Part shown: piece after piece, positions 54,042 to 64,000 of the stretch
Numbering within the stretch: position 1 is the stretch's first letter
Layout of the letters: the number at the start of each line of letters is the position of its first letter
Origin: Chara braunii
Taxonomy: Eukaryota; Streptophyta; Charophyceae; Charales; Characeae
Assembly (NCBI GenBank): GCA_003427395.1
Contig: BFEA01000420.1
Location: 1,322,371 to 1,386,370 of the forward strand
Direction of reading: 5' to 3'
DNA length: 64,000 nucleotides
Translations under genes and position numbers: made by a program
Notes under the pieces: generated by a model
Told to the model about the DNA's origin: nothing
What the model saw: the letters and a program-made list of their open reading frames with translations, nothing else
Databases searched by the model: none

Positions 54042-55395
54042 ATGTCGAGCGCATTGGTCCCACAGGGGGACCCTCCCGGCCGCGTCACGCAGGATTTAAT
54101 CGCTATACAAATGGAGCTTCCATAGTTGCTCCGACCGAGTGCGCCAACCATACCTCTCGCGAGCGCCTACGACACGATAGGACCTACGCGAGGTACAACT
54201 TACCTTCGCCTGCGAGAGATGTCACCTCCCTTCGGTGGGTGTATCCCCGCCAAGCTACCAGTCCACAATAGGAAAGTTAATCAGTTGCAATCGCAGAGGT
54301 GGGTCAGCCAAGAGTGTTTCTCGTACGTTGTAGCATAGGGGGTACACATGGTCCCACACCTCTATCGGATCCGCATCCGAACCGACGCATTGGGGGGCTG
54401 AAGTCTGAAGTGAGACTCGTCGTCGGTCGACTAGGACGCATCCCACTTACCACGCGTTGAAACATAAGATCAGAATTCACTCTCAAATAAAACAAACACT
54501 CCTAGTCCCTCCAGTATCCAACCCATAACCTTCTGATATGGAAATCAGTTAGACGTCAAGTGCGAGACTTAAAATAAAACAGTGCGGACGTAGGGCTTTC
54601 TCATATCGACTGACCATGCAAGCATACACAAGCAGTCACAATGATGGAGTAGTATGTAGTACTCATAATCACGAGGTCCTTGATGGTCTCGAGGGTCGCG
54701 TTCGACACCCAAGTGTCGGTTGACACCCGCCTTGAGGGGTTAATCTCTCGACGCTAGACAACCGCCAAGACGATTGATCACCACACCCTCTTCTGCACCC
54801 TCCGGAGAGTGGGTGGTACACAGGTTCCGGCCTGTGGTGGCAGTCAATTCTCGTGGAATTGAAGGCAGGCTCCATCATCCAGGGCCTGAAGAAAAGCCAA
54901 GGGGTTTGACTTTGACGGTTGCCCCGGACCAAAACGTCCAACCATAATAATTCTAAAAAACAAAATATAAAATGGGGTTTCCCTTTTCTCTCACGACATA
55001 ATCTGTTTAACCCTTACACACGGTCGCGGTAGGCCATGCGAACACTCGAGGCACATATATATACATGAATATATACATATATAGAGGGTTATGAACATAA
55101 GACGATCACTTCTCACAATTACAGCGGGATTCCCTTCAATCATATATATACGATCGCAAGTAGTCAAATCCACAGTCCAAACCACAAACATACCTCGAAT
55201 CACATCAAAGATTCAACCAGAAGTCCACACACTACACGGGTTCAACTTCAACCACTCTCTGCGCTCATACCCCACACTTTAGCCTCATAAACCCTAACCT
55301 TTATCCAACCTTCCATAATAAAATACTCACTTTCTTTGTTAAATGACCATTCAATAAAGTTTGGGCGAAAACCCAACGGAACAATTCAAACCAAA
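54042..55395. other. Non-coding region after the broken LTR
   Basis: No ORF or RNA gene is supported. GC content falls steadily rightward. A GGTCCCACAGGGGGACC palindrome is at 54055-54071, and alternating TA/CA stretches (ATATATATACATGAATATAT) lie near 55055-55085 and 55141-55150. Confidence 0.45.
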
Positions 55396-55917
55396 CAACG
55401 AAAAAAATTCCTAGAATTAAATAATCATTCTATAGTAAAATTACAATCTAAATTTCAAATTTTCATTCCATCTTAAAAAATGTCATTCCAATTTTAAAAT
55501 TTTTCATCTTACTTGCAACCTTTAATTCCAAGAATAGGGTACCCGTTCTTATTTGGACTGCATGCTAGAGATGGAATGAAAGTCTGGATGAGTTCATGAA
55601 ATATTTTAATTGGACTGTTATTCTAAGTAAGGATTTCCAGTCATAAATAGGTTAATCCAATATAAATTAAAAGATATTTGCTGTAGTAGAATGAAAAATT
55701 AATTAAAATATTTCATAAACTCGTCCAGACTTTCATTCCATTTTGAACAAATAGATGTAGTTGGAAGGGAAAACTCATATTTAGACGAGAACTTATCATA
55801 TAAAACTGGAAATTTTAGAATTGGACGAACATTGTAATGATAATTTATAAATATGAAGGATTTTTTTCTTATAGAATGTTTTTTCAACTTTAATTTCTCG
55901 TGGGAATTTTTCTGTTG
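55396..55917 (-). mobile_element. AT-rich MITE, copy 2 (522 bp)
   Basis: Reverse-complement homologue of 43827-44352, with termini CAACGAAAAAAATTCC and GGAATTTTTCTGTTG (CAAC...GTTG). Non-coding. Confidence 0.75.
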
Positions 55918-56216
55918 GAGGGTTGAAGTCTTTAGGTTGAATCGACGAGAGTGAATTGAAATTGAATCGTAAACCGACGAATCAACAATCGATCTGTTAT
56001 CAGTAATAACAAAAGATGATCCTCGTGAGTTCAAGCCGAAGCTAGTTTAAATTATGCACCAAAATATCCCAAGCAAAACCTGTAACACAAAACACGCCAA
56101 TGCCCAAGGCTAGACTATCCGTATATGGAGAATGAATCTCCATAACACATTCTCACTCAAGATCCTCCTGCTAACTAAGTTAGTTTACGTCCAAGCAAGT
56201 GTCCAAAGAAAGGTAG
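55918..56216. other. Non-coding AT-rich stretch
   Basis: Nothing recognised before the tandem array. Confidence 0.35.
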
Positions 56217-56825
56217 ACCTTTGGCAACATCTCCCTTATGCGGGGTGGATCACAAAAATCTTCACCTGTCAAAATATAATCTAACTCCTTTAAACTAAGA
56301 AAATTTCGGCAGTGCTTCCCGTAGGAAAATTGTCTTTTCATAATTTATACTTAGATCGAATATGAAAACTGAAATAATCTTTAACTTTGAAAAATTAATA
56401 TTTTATCTAATTATGTGAATTAGTAAAAGTTTGGGTAGCATCTCCTTTAGAGAAGTTGACTTCCCAGATTTATACTAAGTTAAATAAGAACTCAAAAATA
56501 AAATTTCGAGTTCCTACCAAGACAACATTGAATTAACTCCTTAGATTTACAAAAATTTTAGCGGCGCTTCCCGTGGAGAAAGTAGTTTTCATACAAAGCT
56601 AAGTATAAAATCTAAAATGACTATGACTTCCCAAGGTTAAATTTTGTCTAACTCCCTGAATGAGAAAAACTTCGGGCAACACTTCCCCTATAAAAGAAGA
56701 CTTTCCAGATTTATACTCAGTCAGAAATAAATCTTAGACAAAAATTTAAATTTTGAAAGCGAAATTTAACTAACTCGTTGGTTTTGTTGAAATTTCGGCA
56801 GCGCTTCCCATAGAAGAAGTACCTT
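56217..56825 (+). repeat. Six-unit diverged array, about 120-bp spacing
   Basis: The core TTTCGGCAGCGCTTCCC (variants GGCAACATCTCCC, GGGTAGCATCTCC, AGCGGCGCTTCCC, GGGCAACACTTCCC) recurs near 56217, 56304, 56431, 56555, 56671 and 56792. Most cores are preceded by TAACTCCTT-like sequence and followed after some 20 bases by TTCCAGATTTATACT. From memory, a TTCGGCAG...CTCCCC motif recurs in tandem in LTRs of some land-plant retrotransposons; I cannot confirm this here. If so, this is part of an LTR. Confidence 0.7.
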
Positions 56826-57139
56826 TCCAAGATTTATATAAAACCAAGTATAACAAACGATCCCCAATATGTGAGAATTGACCTACGTAAAAAAAAATAT
56901 TTTGTCAGAAAATGCAGAAATTAGACCAACTCTTATGACTCTAGCACATGGCGAGCAACTAAAGCAACTATCTGTCAAACTAAGACTCATATCAAATTAA
57001 ACTCCCAATTAGCTACACGTAAATCCATACCACAATGGTAAGCACTTTTTCTCATTTTCAAGGTTAATTTCACTTAGAATGGTTCATAGAACTTTCAGAT
57101 GATTCACCCCTTATACCCAGCTTACGTAAGGCGTAAAGC

Positions 57140-57886
57140 TAGACCATCCAACTTAGGAACAATTGTCTAACTCAACCATTGAATAAACATGAACGAGATG
57201 CATAACAACTTTTCTCTTATTTGGGCATATGACTTAGACCATTCAACTTAGAAACAATGTCTAGTCGCCCTAAATTGTTTAATATCCAAAATTTAGTAAT
57301 TTCGGACTTATTTTTAAAAGAAAGGAAAATACGGGTAGGGGATTGAACCATTCAGCTTAGAAACAATGCTCAGCTTGCCCAAACTACTTCTAGTTATACT
57401 CTATATTTTCCCTTCTCTTCTTAGTGATATGGCTTAACGTTGGACCATTCAACTTAGAAACAATGTCCAGTTACCAGTTTACATGCAAATATACATAAAA
57501 TACTTCCTGTTATAATTATTTTACGCTTATGTGAGTGGCTTCAGGCTAAACCATTTAGCTTAGAAACAATGCTTAGCCTTCCACAAAAATCCTCCCTCGC
57601 AAATAAAACAAGGAACTGAACTATTCAGCTCAGAAACAATGTTCAGTTCATCTCAAATCGTTCAAAGCATGAAGTTGAATCTACCAACCCACCTCAATCG
57701 GAAACCCTTAAAAGAAACAGTAAGACCAAACTATTTAGTTTAGAAACAATGCTTGGTCTCAAAGATCAGTCAGACAAACCCTCATAAATAAACACAAGAC
57801 CATTTAACTTAAAACTATGTCTGATCCGTAAGAAAACAACCAATAAACATAGCACTGGGCCATTCAGCTTAGAAACAATGCCCAGT
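57140..57886. repeat. Array of nine stem-loops with conserved loop and covarying stems
   Basis: Nine units begin near 57140, 57231, 57343, 57435, 57543, 57613, 57723, 57796 and 57854. Each has a left arm, a Y-ATT, a loop close to YARCTTAGAAAC, then AATG and a right arm complementary to the left. The arms differ between units but match within a unit: GAACTGAAC/GTTCAGTTC, AGACCAA/TTGGTCT, AGGCTAA/TTAGCCT, ACTGGGC/GCCCAGT, TAAC..TGGAC/GTCCAGTTA. One base is bulged on the left arm at the same place in most units. Units 1, 3 and 8 have short stems. Spacers are not conserved. Not CRISPR-like: the spacing is irregular and the repeats are the variable part. Confidence 0.85.
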
Positions 57887-59783
57887 CTTTGGTTAACCCG
57901 GTCAATCGCAAGCAAAACCACCTTCCTCCCGCCTTCCCCCGATGCAAACCCTTTTCACAATCCGACTTCAAACAAACAACAAAAGTAAAACTTAGATTGT
58001 GCATACATTATTTTACTTAAATCTGTCTTAAGTCCCGGAAGTCAAACATAAAGTCAAAATAGGGATACATGCAATATACTCAGCCAACCCGTAGCAAAAT
58101 GTACATGTAGAGGTTATAAGTGGGTTTATAGAAAGGAAGGGATAATTACCACTCAATTCCCTGCCTCCAAAACCTCGCCTAGGTTATGACAGAGTTCCCG
58201 CAATCGGTGGGGCAACCTCCCACAGAGTCATTGGCACGGATTACGGGTTGCAATCCCGCCTGACGCTTTCCTCTTAGAACCAATAGACTAGACTTAGCGT
58301 AAGAAGAGCATATGGAGAAGCATTAAGTCTCTCAGATCCATGGGTGGTGCACTCAGACTCGTGTGAGATGGCCTTGATTCCTTGACGCACCTGAGGGCCC
58401 CTCAAATGGTGGCCAAAAACGCACTGGAGATGGTCAAACTTCGATCAAAACGCAGAGTTACAGCCTCCTGACAATCCTCCAAATCGCAGTGGTAACCCCG
58501 GTTGTAGAGTCAAACCACTTCCCTAAGCTGCGACATCGCTCCCCTGGCCAACTTGCTGCTACGCTGCCGAGAAAGGCCCTGTTCAAATAAATCACACCCC
58601 CGTGCTCTATTTGAAATGCAGACAACTTGGCAAAGCCTAACCAAACATAGCGTAGCGCAAAATATGATACAACTTCTCGTGCGAAGCATGGCGCTGCACA
58701 ACAGCAGCTAGGTCGAGTGCGCAGCGAAACCCTACGTGCACAATGGTCATGCGCAATAAGAAAACTCCATTAGTGGAGCGACGAAACACAGCGAACGACG
58801 CCTCCCCACTCAGCGCCCCGAGCTTGTGAGATCACCACAGCTCCTAAACAACGGTGTGAACGAATGAACCTCCAACTCTTTGCAGAACTTCAAACTGCAG
58901 ATCCTCAATGAAAACGTAATACTCGAATATTGCCTTGATTGTAAAAATACGCCAATACAAATGTTCGGATAGCAGAAGTTCTGAAACACAACATCGACGG
59001 AGACTCAAAGTTCAAGCTCAATATATCGATGAAAGCATGCACTGGCCACTACCGCAAACATGAACGGAGCTTTCCCTCTTCCTGGAACCTTGTGCCCAAA
59101 CTGTGATTCCACAGATACTCTACCAGACATAGCCTCCTGCTAACAACCGCAACAACCGCCGCCTGAGTGCATTCAAACGTTAGTCATACAGACTATCACC
59201 ATAACTAGGTATGTACGCTCACTCTCCAAGCCAGTCCTCCTACCTTCATTGCTTTGCCTCCCCTCCCTCTCTCTAACTCGCCTTCTTTCTCCCTTCCTTG
59301 TGCATGTCTGAGCCCTGCGTCCGCTGTTTGAGCCTCCTAAGTGCCTAGTCTGAAACGATCCCTGCACTTAAAAGGTAGCCAGATTCACTGACCTCGGAGT
59401 GTGCGAGCATGACGCCAAGCATCTGGCTAACGCCGACAGTCACAAGGACATGAGTGCAGACTAAGTACGAGCAATATGACGAACCAGACCCGGAATCACA
59501 TGCAGCGCCTAGGGAGCCTTGCTGCCATAGTCATCATTCGATTATGAGGATTGCACTGCCCGTGCTCCACTACTCGCGCCAAATATGGATGAATCTTCCT
59601 CTAAAGCATGGGGAAGCACGATCGCTGAGCAAAATGCCCCATGGCTATGCTCGCCTCCCACTGCTACGTGCTGCACATACTCCTGACGGATAATAATGGT
59701 TATCCATAAGATGGGCAAAGTCGGAATGAGTTTTCCGTTGGATCGTGGAGAGGTACATCACCAATCCCCTCACCCCGTCGGTC

Positions 59784-59784
<1 letters not shown>
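57887..59784. other. Non-coding region, no gene seen
   Basis: From about 58100 the composition becomes balanced again. No frame longer than 80 codons has a recognisable motif, and I find no RNA gene. The general look of 57.9-58.3 kb (ATGTAGAGG, GTGGGTTTATA, CCTGCCTCCAAAA) recalls LTR sequence of plant retrotransposons, an impression only. Confidence 0.4.

Positions 59785-59842
<58 letters not shown>
59785..59842. repeat. (CA)n microsatellite
   Basis: Uninterrupted CA dinucleotides, 29 units. Confidence 0.95.
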
Positions 59843-59845
<3 letters not shown>

Positions 59846-59941
59846 GTGTAGAAGCATATATTTCGATGTTCTAGTAGAAAATAGCCACAGGATCAGAGAC
59901 TTACCTGATGGCCGGTGCGTTGCTCGACCAATCGATGGAAA

Positions 59942-60072
59942 TCTCTCTCTCTCTCTCTCTCTCTCTAAAAGGAAAAAAGAAAGCAACAACAACAACAACA
60001 AACTTTAACAGTGTATATTTCCATGTTGTAGTTGTAGATTCATTTGATTTTGCTCATCCTATCGATGGAACT

Positions 60073-60167
<95 letters not shown>

Positions 60168-60172
60168 GCACC

Positions 60173-60207
<35 letters not shown>
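59942..60207. repeat. Compound (CT)n, poly(C) and (CA)n tract
   Basis: CT repeat at 59942-59966, 36 consecutive C at 60074-60109, CT repeat at 60110-60165, CA repeat at 60174-60207. Apparent frames here are repeat artefacts. Confidence 0.95.
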
Positions 60208-60209
<2 letters not shown>

Positions 60210-60349
60210 TGTCACCGACATCGTGTCGTCCATTCCCCATCGCCTGTGCCGATTCCCTGCCCCCATTTTTCCGCTAGTCGTCGCGGGTGTCACCACAACC
60301 TTTTTTTCGCTAGTCGTCGTGGGTATCGCCAGTTCTCACCGACATTTCT

Positions 60350-60979
60350 CTAGCCCTCGCCCCGAGTTCCACTGGTTCCCCCTTGGCCGCTGCCCGTTAC
60401 CTGTCCCGCGCGGAGGTGCCCAGTTTCTGTTGGGCCCCACTCGAAGACCGGTAATTCCTTTAGTAGTATAGAGAAATACAAAATGTCAGTCCGACCCTGC
60501 ACATTAGTTTGTGTCATCCTGACCCACTCCATTCCTGCATAAGATCTGGTGTGGAACGCCGGGGCTAGCCATTTTGTAACTTCAGGCATTACAAGCTCTT
60601 TGACAGGTTCTTCGTGAAGCTCAAAATAAGGTATTATGAGTTGCCCCTGCTCTGTCATAGCAGTAAACAAGTGCAAATCACCGTCTATGGCCAGAAAAAC
60701 CACAGGCTTAGCAACGCAGGGCTGACCTGCAGCCATTGCTTCGAGTATTGATCCTGGGAAAAGAGAGGCATGTATTGCTCGTTTCGCAATAACCCCATCC
60801 TGTCGAGGGGCCCCATCGTCCCCGTCAGCATGTATTTCAGTTGTCTCCTCCTCGTTTTCCATATCAGCCCAAAGGACTCGTTTGTCTCTTCCTGAGGCTC
60901 GAAGATCAGCAGACGCAGCTGATTCAGGTCGTGTATAGGGTTGCTGCCAGCTAGACATGCAATTTGAGTCCTCCGACAA
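60350..60979 (-). pseudogene. LINE E ORF1, C-terminal domain
   Basis: 209 minus-strand codons. The start is a variable acidic linker. The globular part (KPVVFLAIDGDLHLFTAM; a second block from KELVMPEVTKWLAP) corresponds in position and pattern to the C-terminal domain of LINE A ORF1 (LLFVATVEGTFVLAWAV). It follows the zinc-knuckle part at 61397-61740 on the same strand. Confidence 0.55.
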
Positions 60980-61198
60980 GTATCTTCCTTCTCTGAACTA
61001 GCAGTGGGCCTCTTTACAATGGCATAAGCTCCTCTGGTCCTCCGTAGGGAAGCGGGTCAGGGCCGTCATGAAGTGATTGTTGAGTCTCTCCTGGTGGTCG
61101 TGGTTGTGGGTAGTCTGTAACTCCCACCGATCCTGTTCGGACCGGAAGCGAAGTTGTCCCACCCTGGATAGGGAGAGGGGTTACAACTTACAAAGTCT

Positions 61199-61221
61199 CC
61201 CCCCCCCCCCCCCCCCCCCCC
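61199..61221. repeat. Poly(C) run, 22-23 nt
   Basis: Homopolymer inside the linker of the LINE E ORF1 remnant; a likely site of length error. Confidence 0.9.
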
Positions 61222-61396
61222 AGGGTGGCAAAGGGGGCCACAGGGGTTTGATTATTTTAAATCACAGGGGGAGGAGGTCCTGACGGGAGGCCTCCGGCTG
61301 ACCGCCTTCCTTTGATTTAGGCTGCAGATGGTCCAGAAGGGCCGCCTGCTCCCGACACCAGTGGGGGGGTCCAGATGGCGGGTCCTGACAAAAAAT

Positions 61397-61740
61397 CTAC
61401 CCCGTTTGATTCCGAGATGATCTCTTTGTGCATGCAGTATCACCGGACTTGTGTCCATACCACCCGCAGTCACTGCACCATGGCGTGTCCTGAGTCACAA
61501 CCTCTACCTTGTACCCGCGATGCAACGATTTCACTTTAAGAAACTTTGATATTCTAGCTTTCGCTCGTGGATGAAAGTCATATCGGTGGTTTACCAGTTG
61601 TGGTGCCATCTTGTTCTGTTCAGGGGGATAAGCTTTGAGAACTCCTCTAAACGCTTTCATGAAAGATGCTTTGAGAAATGGCATCGCCATAAGTGGGACT
61701 CTAAGGACCCTAATCTAGTAAATCGAGGCTTGGAAATCAT
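61397..61740 (-). pseudogene. LINE E ORF1, zinc-knuckle region
   Basis: Minus strand. RGVLKAYPPEQNKMAPQLVN, ... VEVVTQDTPWCSDC aligns with LINE A ORF1 (GQVLKVHPSERDARTPQLIN, ... LKVANAQTPWCSRC). The knuckle reads CSDC, GWYG, His, then Cys six residues later instead of four. Upstream, VLRVPLMAMPFL continues the match, with TAG where LINE A has Trp. The ORF2 that should follow at lower coordinates is absent. Confidence 0.75.
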
Positions 61741-64000
61741 CTCTTATTTGTGGTTTTGTTCGATTGTGCATCGGTAGAGGCGCAGTGTTGCGGCCCGTCC
61801 CAATAGTGCGTTATCGTAGAGGGACCGGCGACATCCTAACGGTTTGTGCAGAACATTCACTCGGAGGGTGCGTGTTGGGGATCGTTTCCTGGCAGCATTT
61901 GCATGGAGAGTTTCTCGAGCCACTGGATATGAAGAGGGAGGTATGACGGGGGGAGGAGACGAGTTGCATAGGTTGTCCGAAGGGAATAGTTGGTGGGGAA
62001 GACGGAGTCTCCTTTGGTGTGGTTGAGAGCTCGAAGATTATAGTGGTATGGTCATACCATGGTTACTCGGATTGGTGAAGGTTGGGAGGTTGATATGGGC
62101 TGGTTGGGCAGGTGGAGTTTTTCCTCAGATCTTTTGTTCCCTTCCTTTTTGTCTCGCCCCTGTGGCCTTTCTCTCCTCATTTCGTCCTCTCTACTGGCTT
62201 CACCTCTCAGGTGGTCTTATTCTCGGATGAAAGTGGGATAGAGGAAGTGATTGGGACGGTGATGAAGCCATTGGAGTTTTTCTGGTGTCTGGGTGGTGGA
62301 GCGTGTGAGATGGCGGAAATGGCAAGCTACATAGGCATCTTGCTAACATGAAATGTTCTTCTCCCTCTCCGGATTGCCAGCAAGGGGCCGTCAACGGGCT
62401 TGGCCATTTTTGTCTCGCTACGTGGCCGATACAAGGTAAGTCAAGGCCACGGTCCGATTGTCTTCGTCGTTCAGACTTATGCTCTGATGGATGCAATGGG
62501 TTACAAGCCACGACATGATTGAGTTGTTGTCCAATTGACGAAGAAGGAGGTGGAGGTTGGGAGGGGGGGGGACATGACATGGTTGTGGAAACGATAACAT
62601 TTGCATGCTAAGACACCCGGTAAATCCTCCACAATTTTTTGGTAGGTAGTAATTTGGTTTTGTCCGAGTCGTATCCTCATGTTGTTTTTCAGATCTTTCA
62701 ACTTCATTTTGCGTACTTGGTAGGTATCTGTACTATTTGACTTCTAGTTTTGTATGCTCGAATTTCTGATTCACATCTTATTGTGATAATAATTTGGATT
62801 AACATTTTGATTCAAATTTAGTTTTTTTTGGAAAACGTTGTAATCTTCTTCTTTGTTGAACGGGTATTTTGATGCTATTTGCCTTGATTTGATTTCTTCT
62901 TTTCATTTTGATATGAAGTTCAGTATAAATCGCACATATTTTTTTCTGAATCTTCTCTATAAAAGTACAACTCAAAAATATTCTTAATTTGATGTTTGTA
63001 AATCAGAGTCTACTCCGGTCTCAGAATTGAATCAACCAACTGGATTACCAATTAATAGGATAATAATTGAAAGGTCTAGTTTTCTTTCAAGCTTAAGCCT
63101 TTAAGGGTGATTTACTAAATTTGTAACGCAGAATTTGTTCTGATCTTAAATAGTGATAACTCAAATCTTGATGTTCTTAGGAATTGAGGCTCGGTTAGGG
63201 ATGTCGTGGGTTTGGGGGTCAAAGGTGTGGAATGGAATATCTCCTTTAGGGTTTGAGTCGCTCCCTACGAGAGTTACACAAGGTGGGTGGTGTGATCTTT
63301 GAGAGGGTACGGGGGGTATTGAGGGTTTGTCCTTTTCTGGGCCACGCTGATTTTGGCCGGATCAGCTATGGCGGTAGGGGAGAGAGGACAAGGAGTGCTG
63401 ATGTCAGCAGGTGAGAGGCTCGAGGGCTGTTCCACTTGGAGGGGGTGGGGTAGGAGGGAAGGGGGATCTTCGGCTCTGTGGGTGCATACTTTAGGAGGTA
63501 CTGCATGCGAATCAGGGAGCAGATGTGTATTATGGGGACTGTTCTGAACTGGGGTGGGGAGGTGAGGGGGCGCTTTCTCGTGGAGGCAGTGAACAGACAG
63601 GGGACTGTTTTTTTGGGGAGAGGAGTAATTCCTTTGATTATTGTGACCCCTTCATATGTAACAAAGATCTCAATAGGCATCACAGTTTCTATGGGGAGAG
63701 AGGTTTGTTTTTCCCTCCCTTTCCCTCTTCCTGTGGGAACAGTGAGCGCTGAAATATTCATCTGTTTTTGCATTTTTTCCTGTTTTTCCTAATCGAAAAA
63801 TCTCCCAAGGTTTGGTGCTGGTTGCAGGGGGTTGTGGTGGTTGTGATGGTGGGAGAGGACGCGCCCCGTGGCGAAGGGGCTAACCTGCAAAATTAAAATA
63901 GGGTATAACAACGGTGGAGATTGTGGCTCCATTGTGATAAGACTTGCTGGAGTAGGGTTGAAAAGGTTTTTTTGTGGGATGTCTGCAACTAGTGCCTGAA
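61741..64000. other. Non-coding right end, no gene recognised
   Basis: 61741-62600 is balanced and may include the N-terminal half of LINE E ORF1, too decayed for me to align. 62600-63150 is AT-rich. 63150-64000 is G/T-rich with G runs. Frames up to 135 codons near 63366-63773 have no motif on either strand. Confidence 0.4.

Noticed and set aside
57140-57886. CRISPR array
   Set aside because: Spacing is irregular (58-112 bases), the conserved part is a loop rather than a repeat, and the genome is eukaryotic.
63366-63792. Frames of 104-135 codons on both strands near the right end
   Set aside because: No motif, no homologue in the window, overlapping on opposite strands, in G/T-biased sequence.

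Overview
This is repeat-rich nuclear DNA of a eukaryote, almost certainly of the green lineage. I see no convincing host gene in 64 kb. The evidence for a plant or alga is the transposon content: L1-type LINEs with a CCHC zinc-knuckle ORF1 and an RVT-type zinc finger at the ORF2 C-terminus, Ty3/gypsy elements primed by initiator tRNA-Met (primer site TGGTATCAGAGC), and a Penelope-like element (PLE) whose GIY-YIG domain lies N-terminal to the reverse transcriptase. A charophyte alga such as Chara is my impression only; nothing here proves it. Bases 25-62 are a Nextera mate-pair junction adapter, so the first 62 bases are an assembly artefact.

Layout. 63-3.3 kb: GC-rich, then T/G-rich sequence without a supported gene. 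3.3-8.0 kb: a decayed PLE (coiled-coil/SAP-like ORF, GIY-YIG, RT) followed by a hammerhead ribozyme and a perfect hairpin. 8-11.5 kb: small non-autonomous elements (two foldback families sharing a GGTCCCAC terminus, a short poly(A) retroposon family) and homopolymer tracts. 11.6-19.0 kb: a near full-length LINE with ORF1, a broken ORF2, AATAAA and a poly(A) tail. 20.2-22.2 kb: two LINE 3' tails on the minus strand. 22.2-36.1 kb: Ty3/gypsy element 1, inserted into the zinc-finger codons of the second tail, which resumes at 36.1 kb. 36.3-54.0 kb: element 2 of the same superfamily; its left LTR is split by two tandem MITEs, a short retroposon, a 5'-truncated LINE with a 12-bp target duplication, and an AT-rich MITE. 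54-59 kb: AT-rich non-coding DNA with two unusual repeat arrays. 59.4-61.8 kb: microsatellites and a minus-strand LINE ORF1 remnant. 61.8-64 kb: nothing recognised.

Most interesting points. (1) 57140-57886 holds nine stem-loops with a conserved loop (core CTTAGAAACAATG) and different stem sequences whose two arms change together, the signature of a structure kept at the nucleic-acid level. (2) Both Ty3/gypsy elements carry a C4HC3 PHD-type zinc finger between RNase H and integrase (intact in element 1 at 29491-29652, decayed in element 2), and I see no chromodomain after the integrase. (3) Both also share an unrecognised third ORF of about 2 kb between integrase and the right LTR. (4) The PLE is followed by a hammerhead ribozyme whose stem III is a 6-nt palindrome, suggesting a dimeric ribozyme.

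All autonomous elements here are broken by stops and frameshifts, so the locus is a nested-insertion graveyard. The shared domains between copies are what make the functional calls possible.
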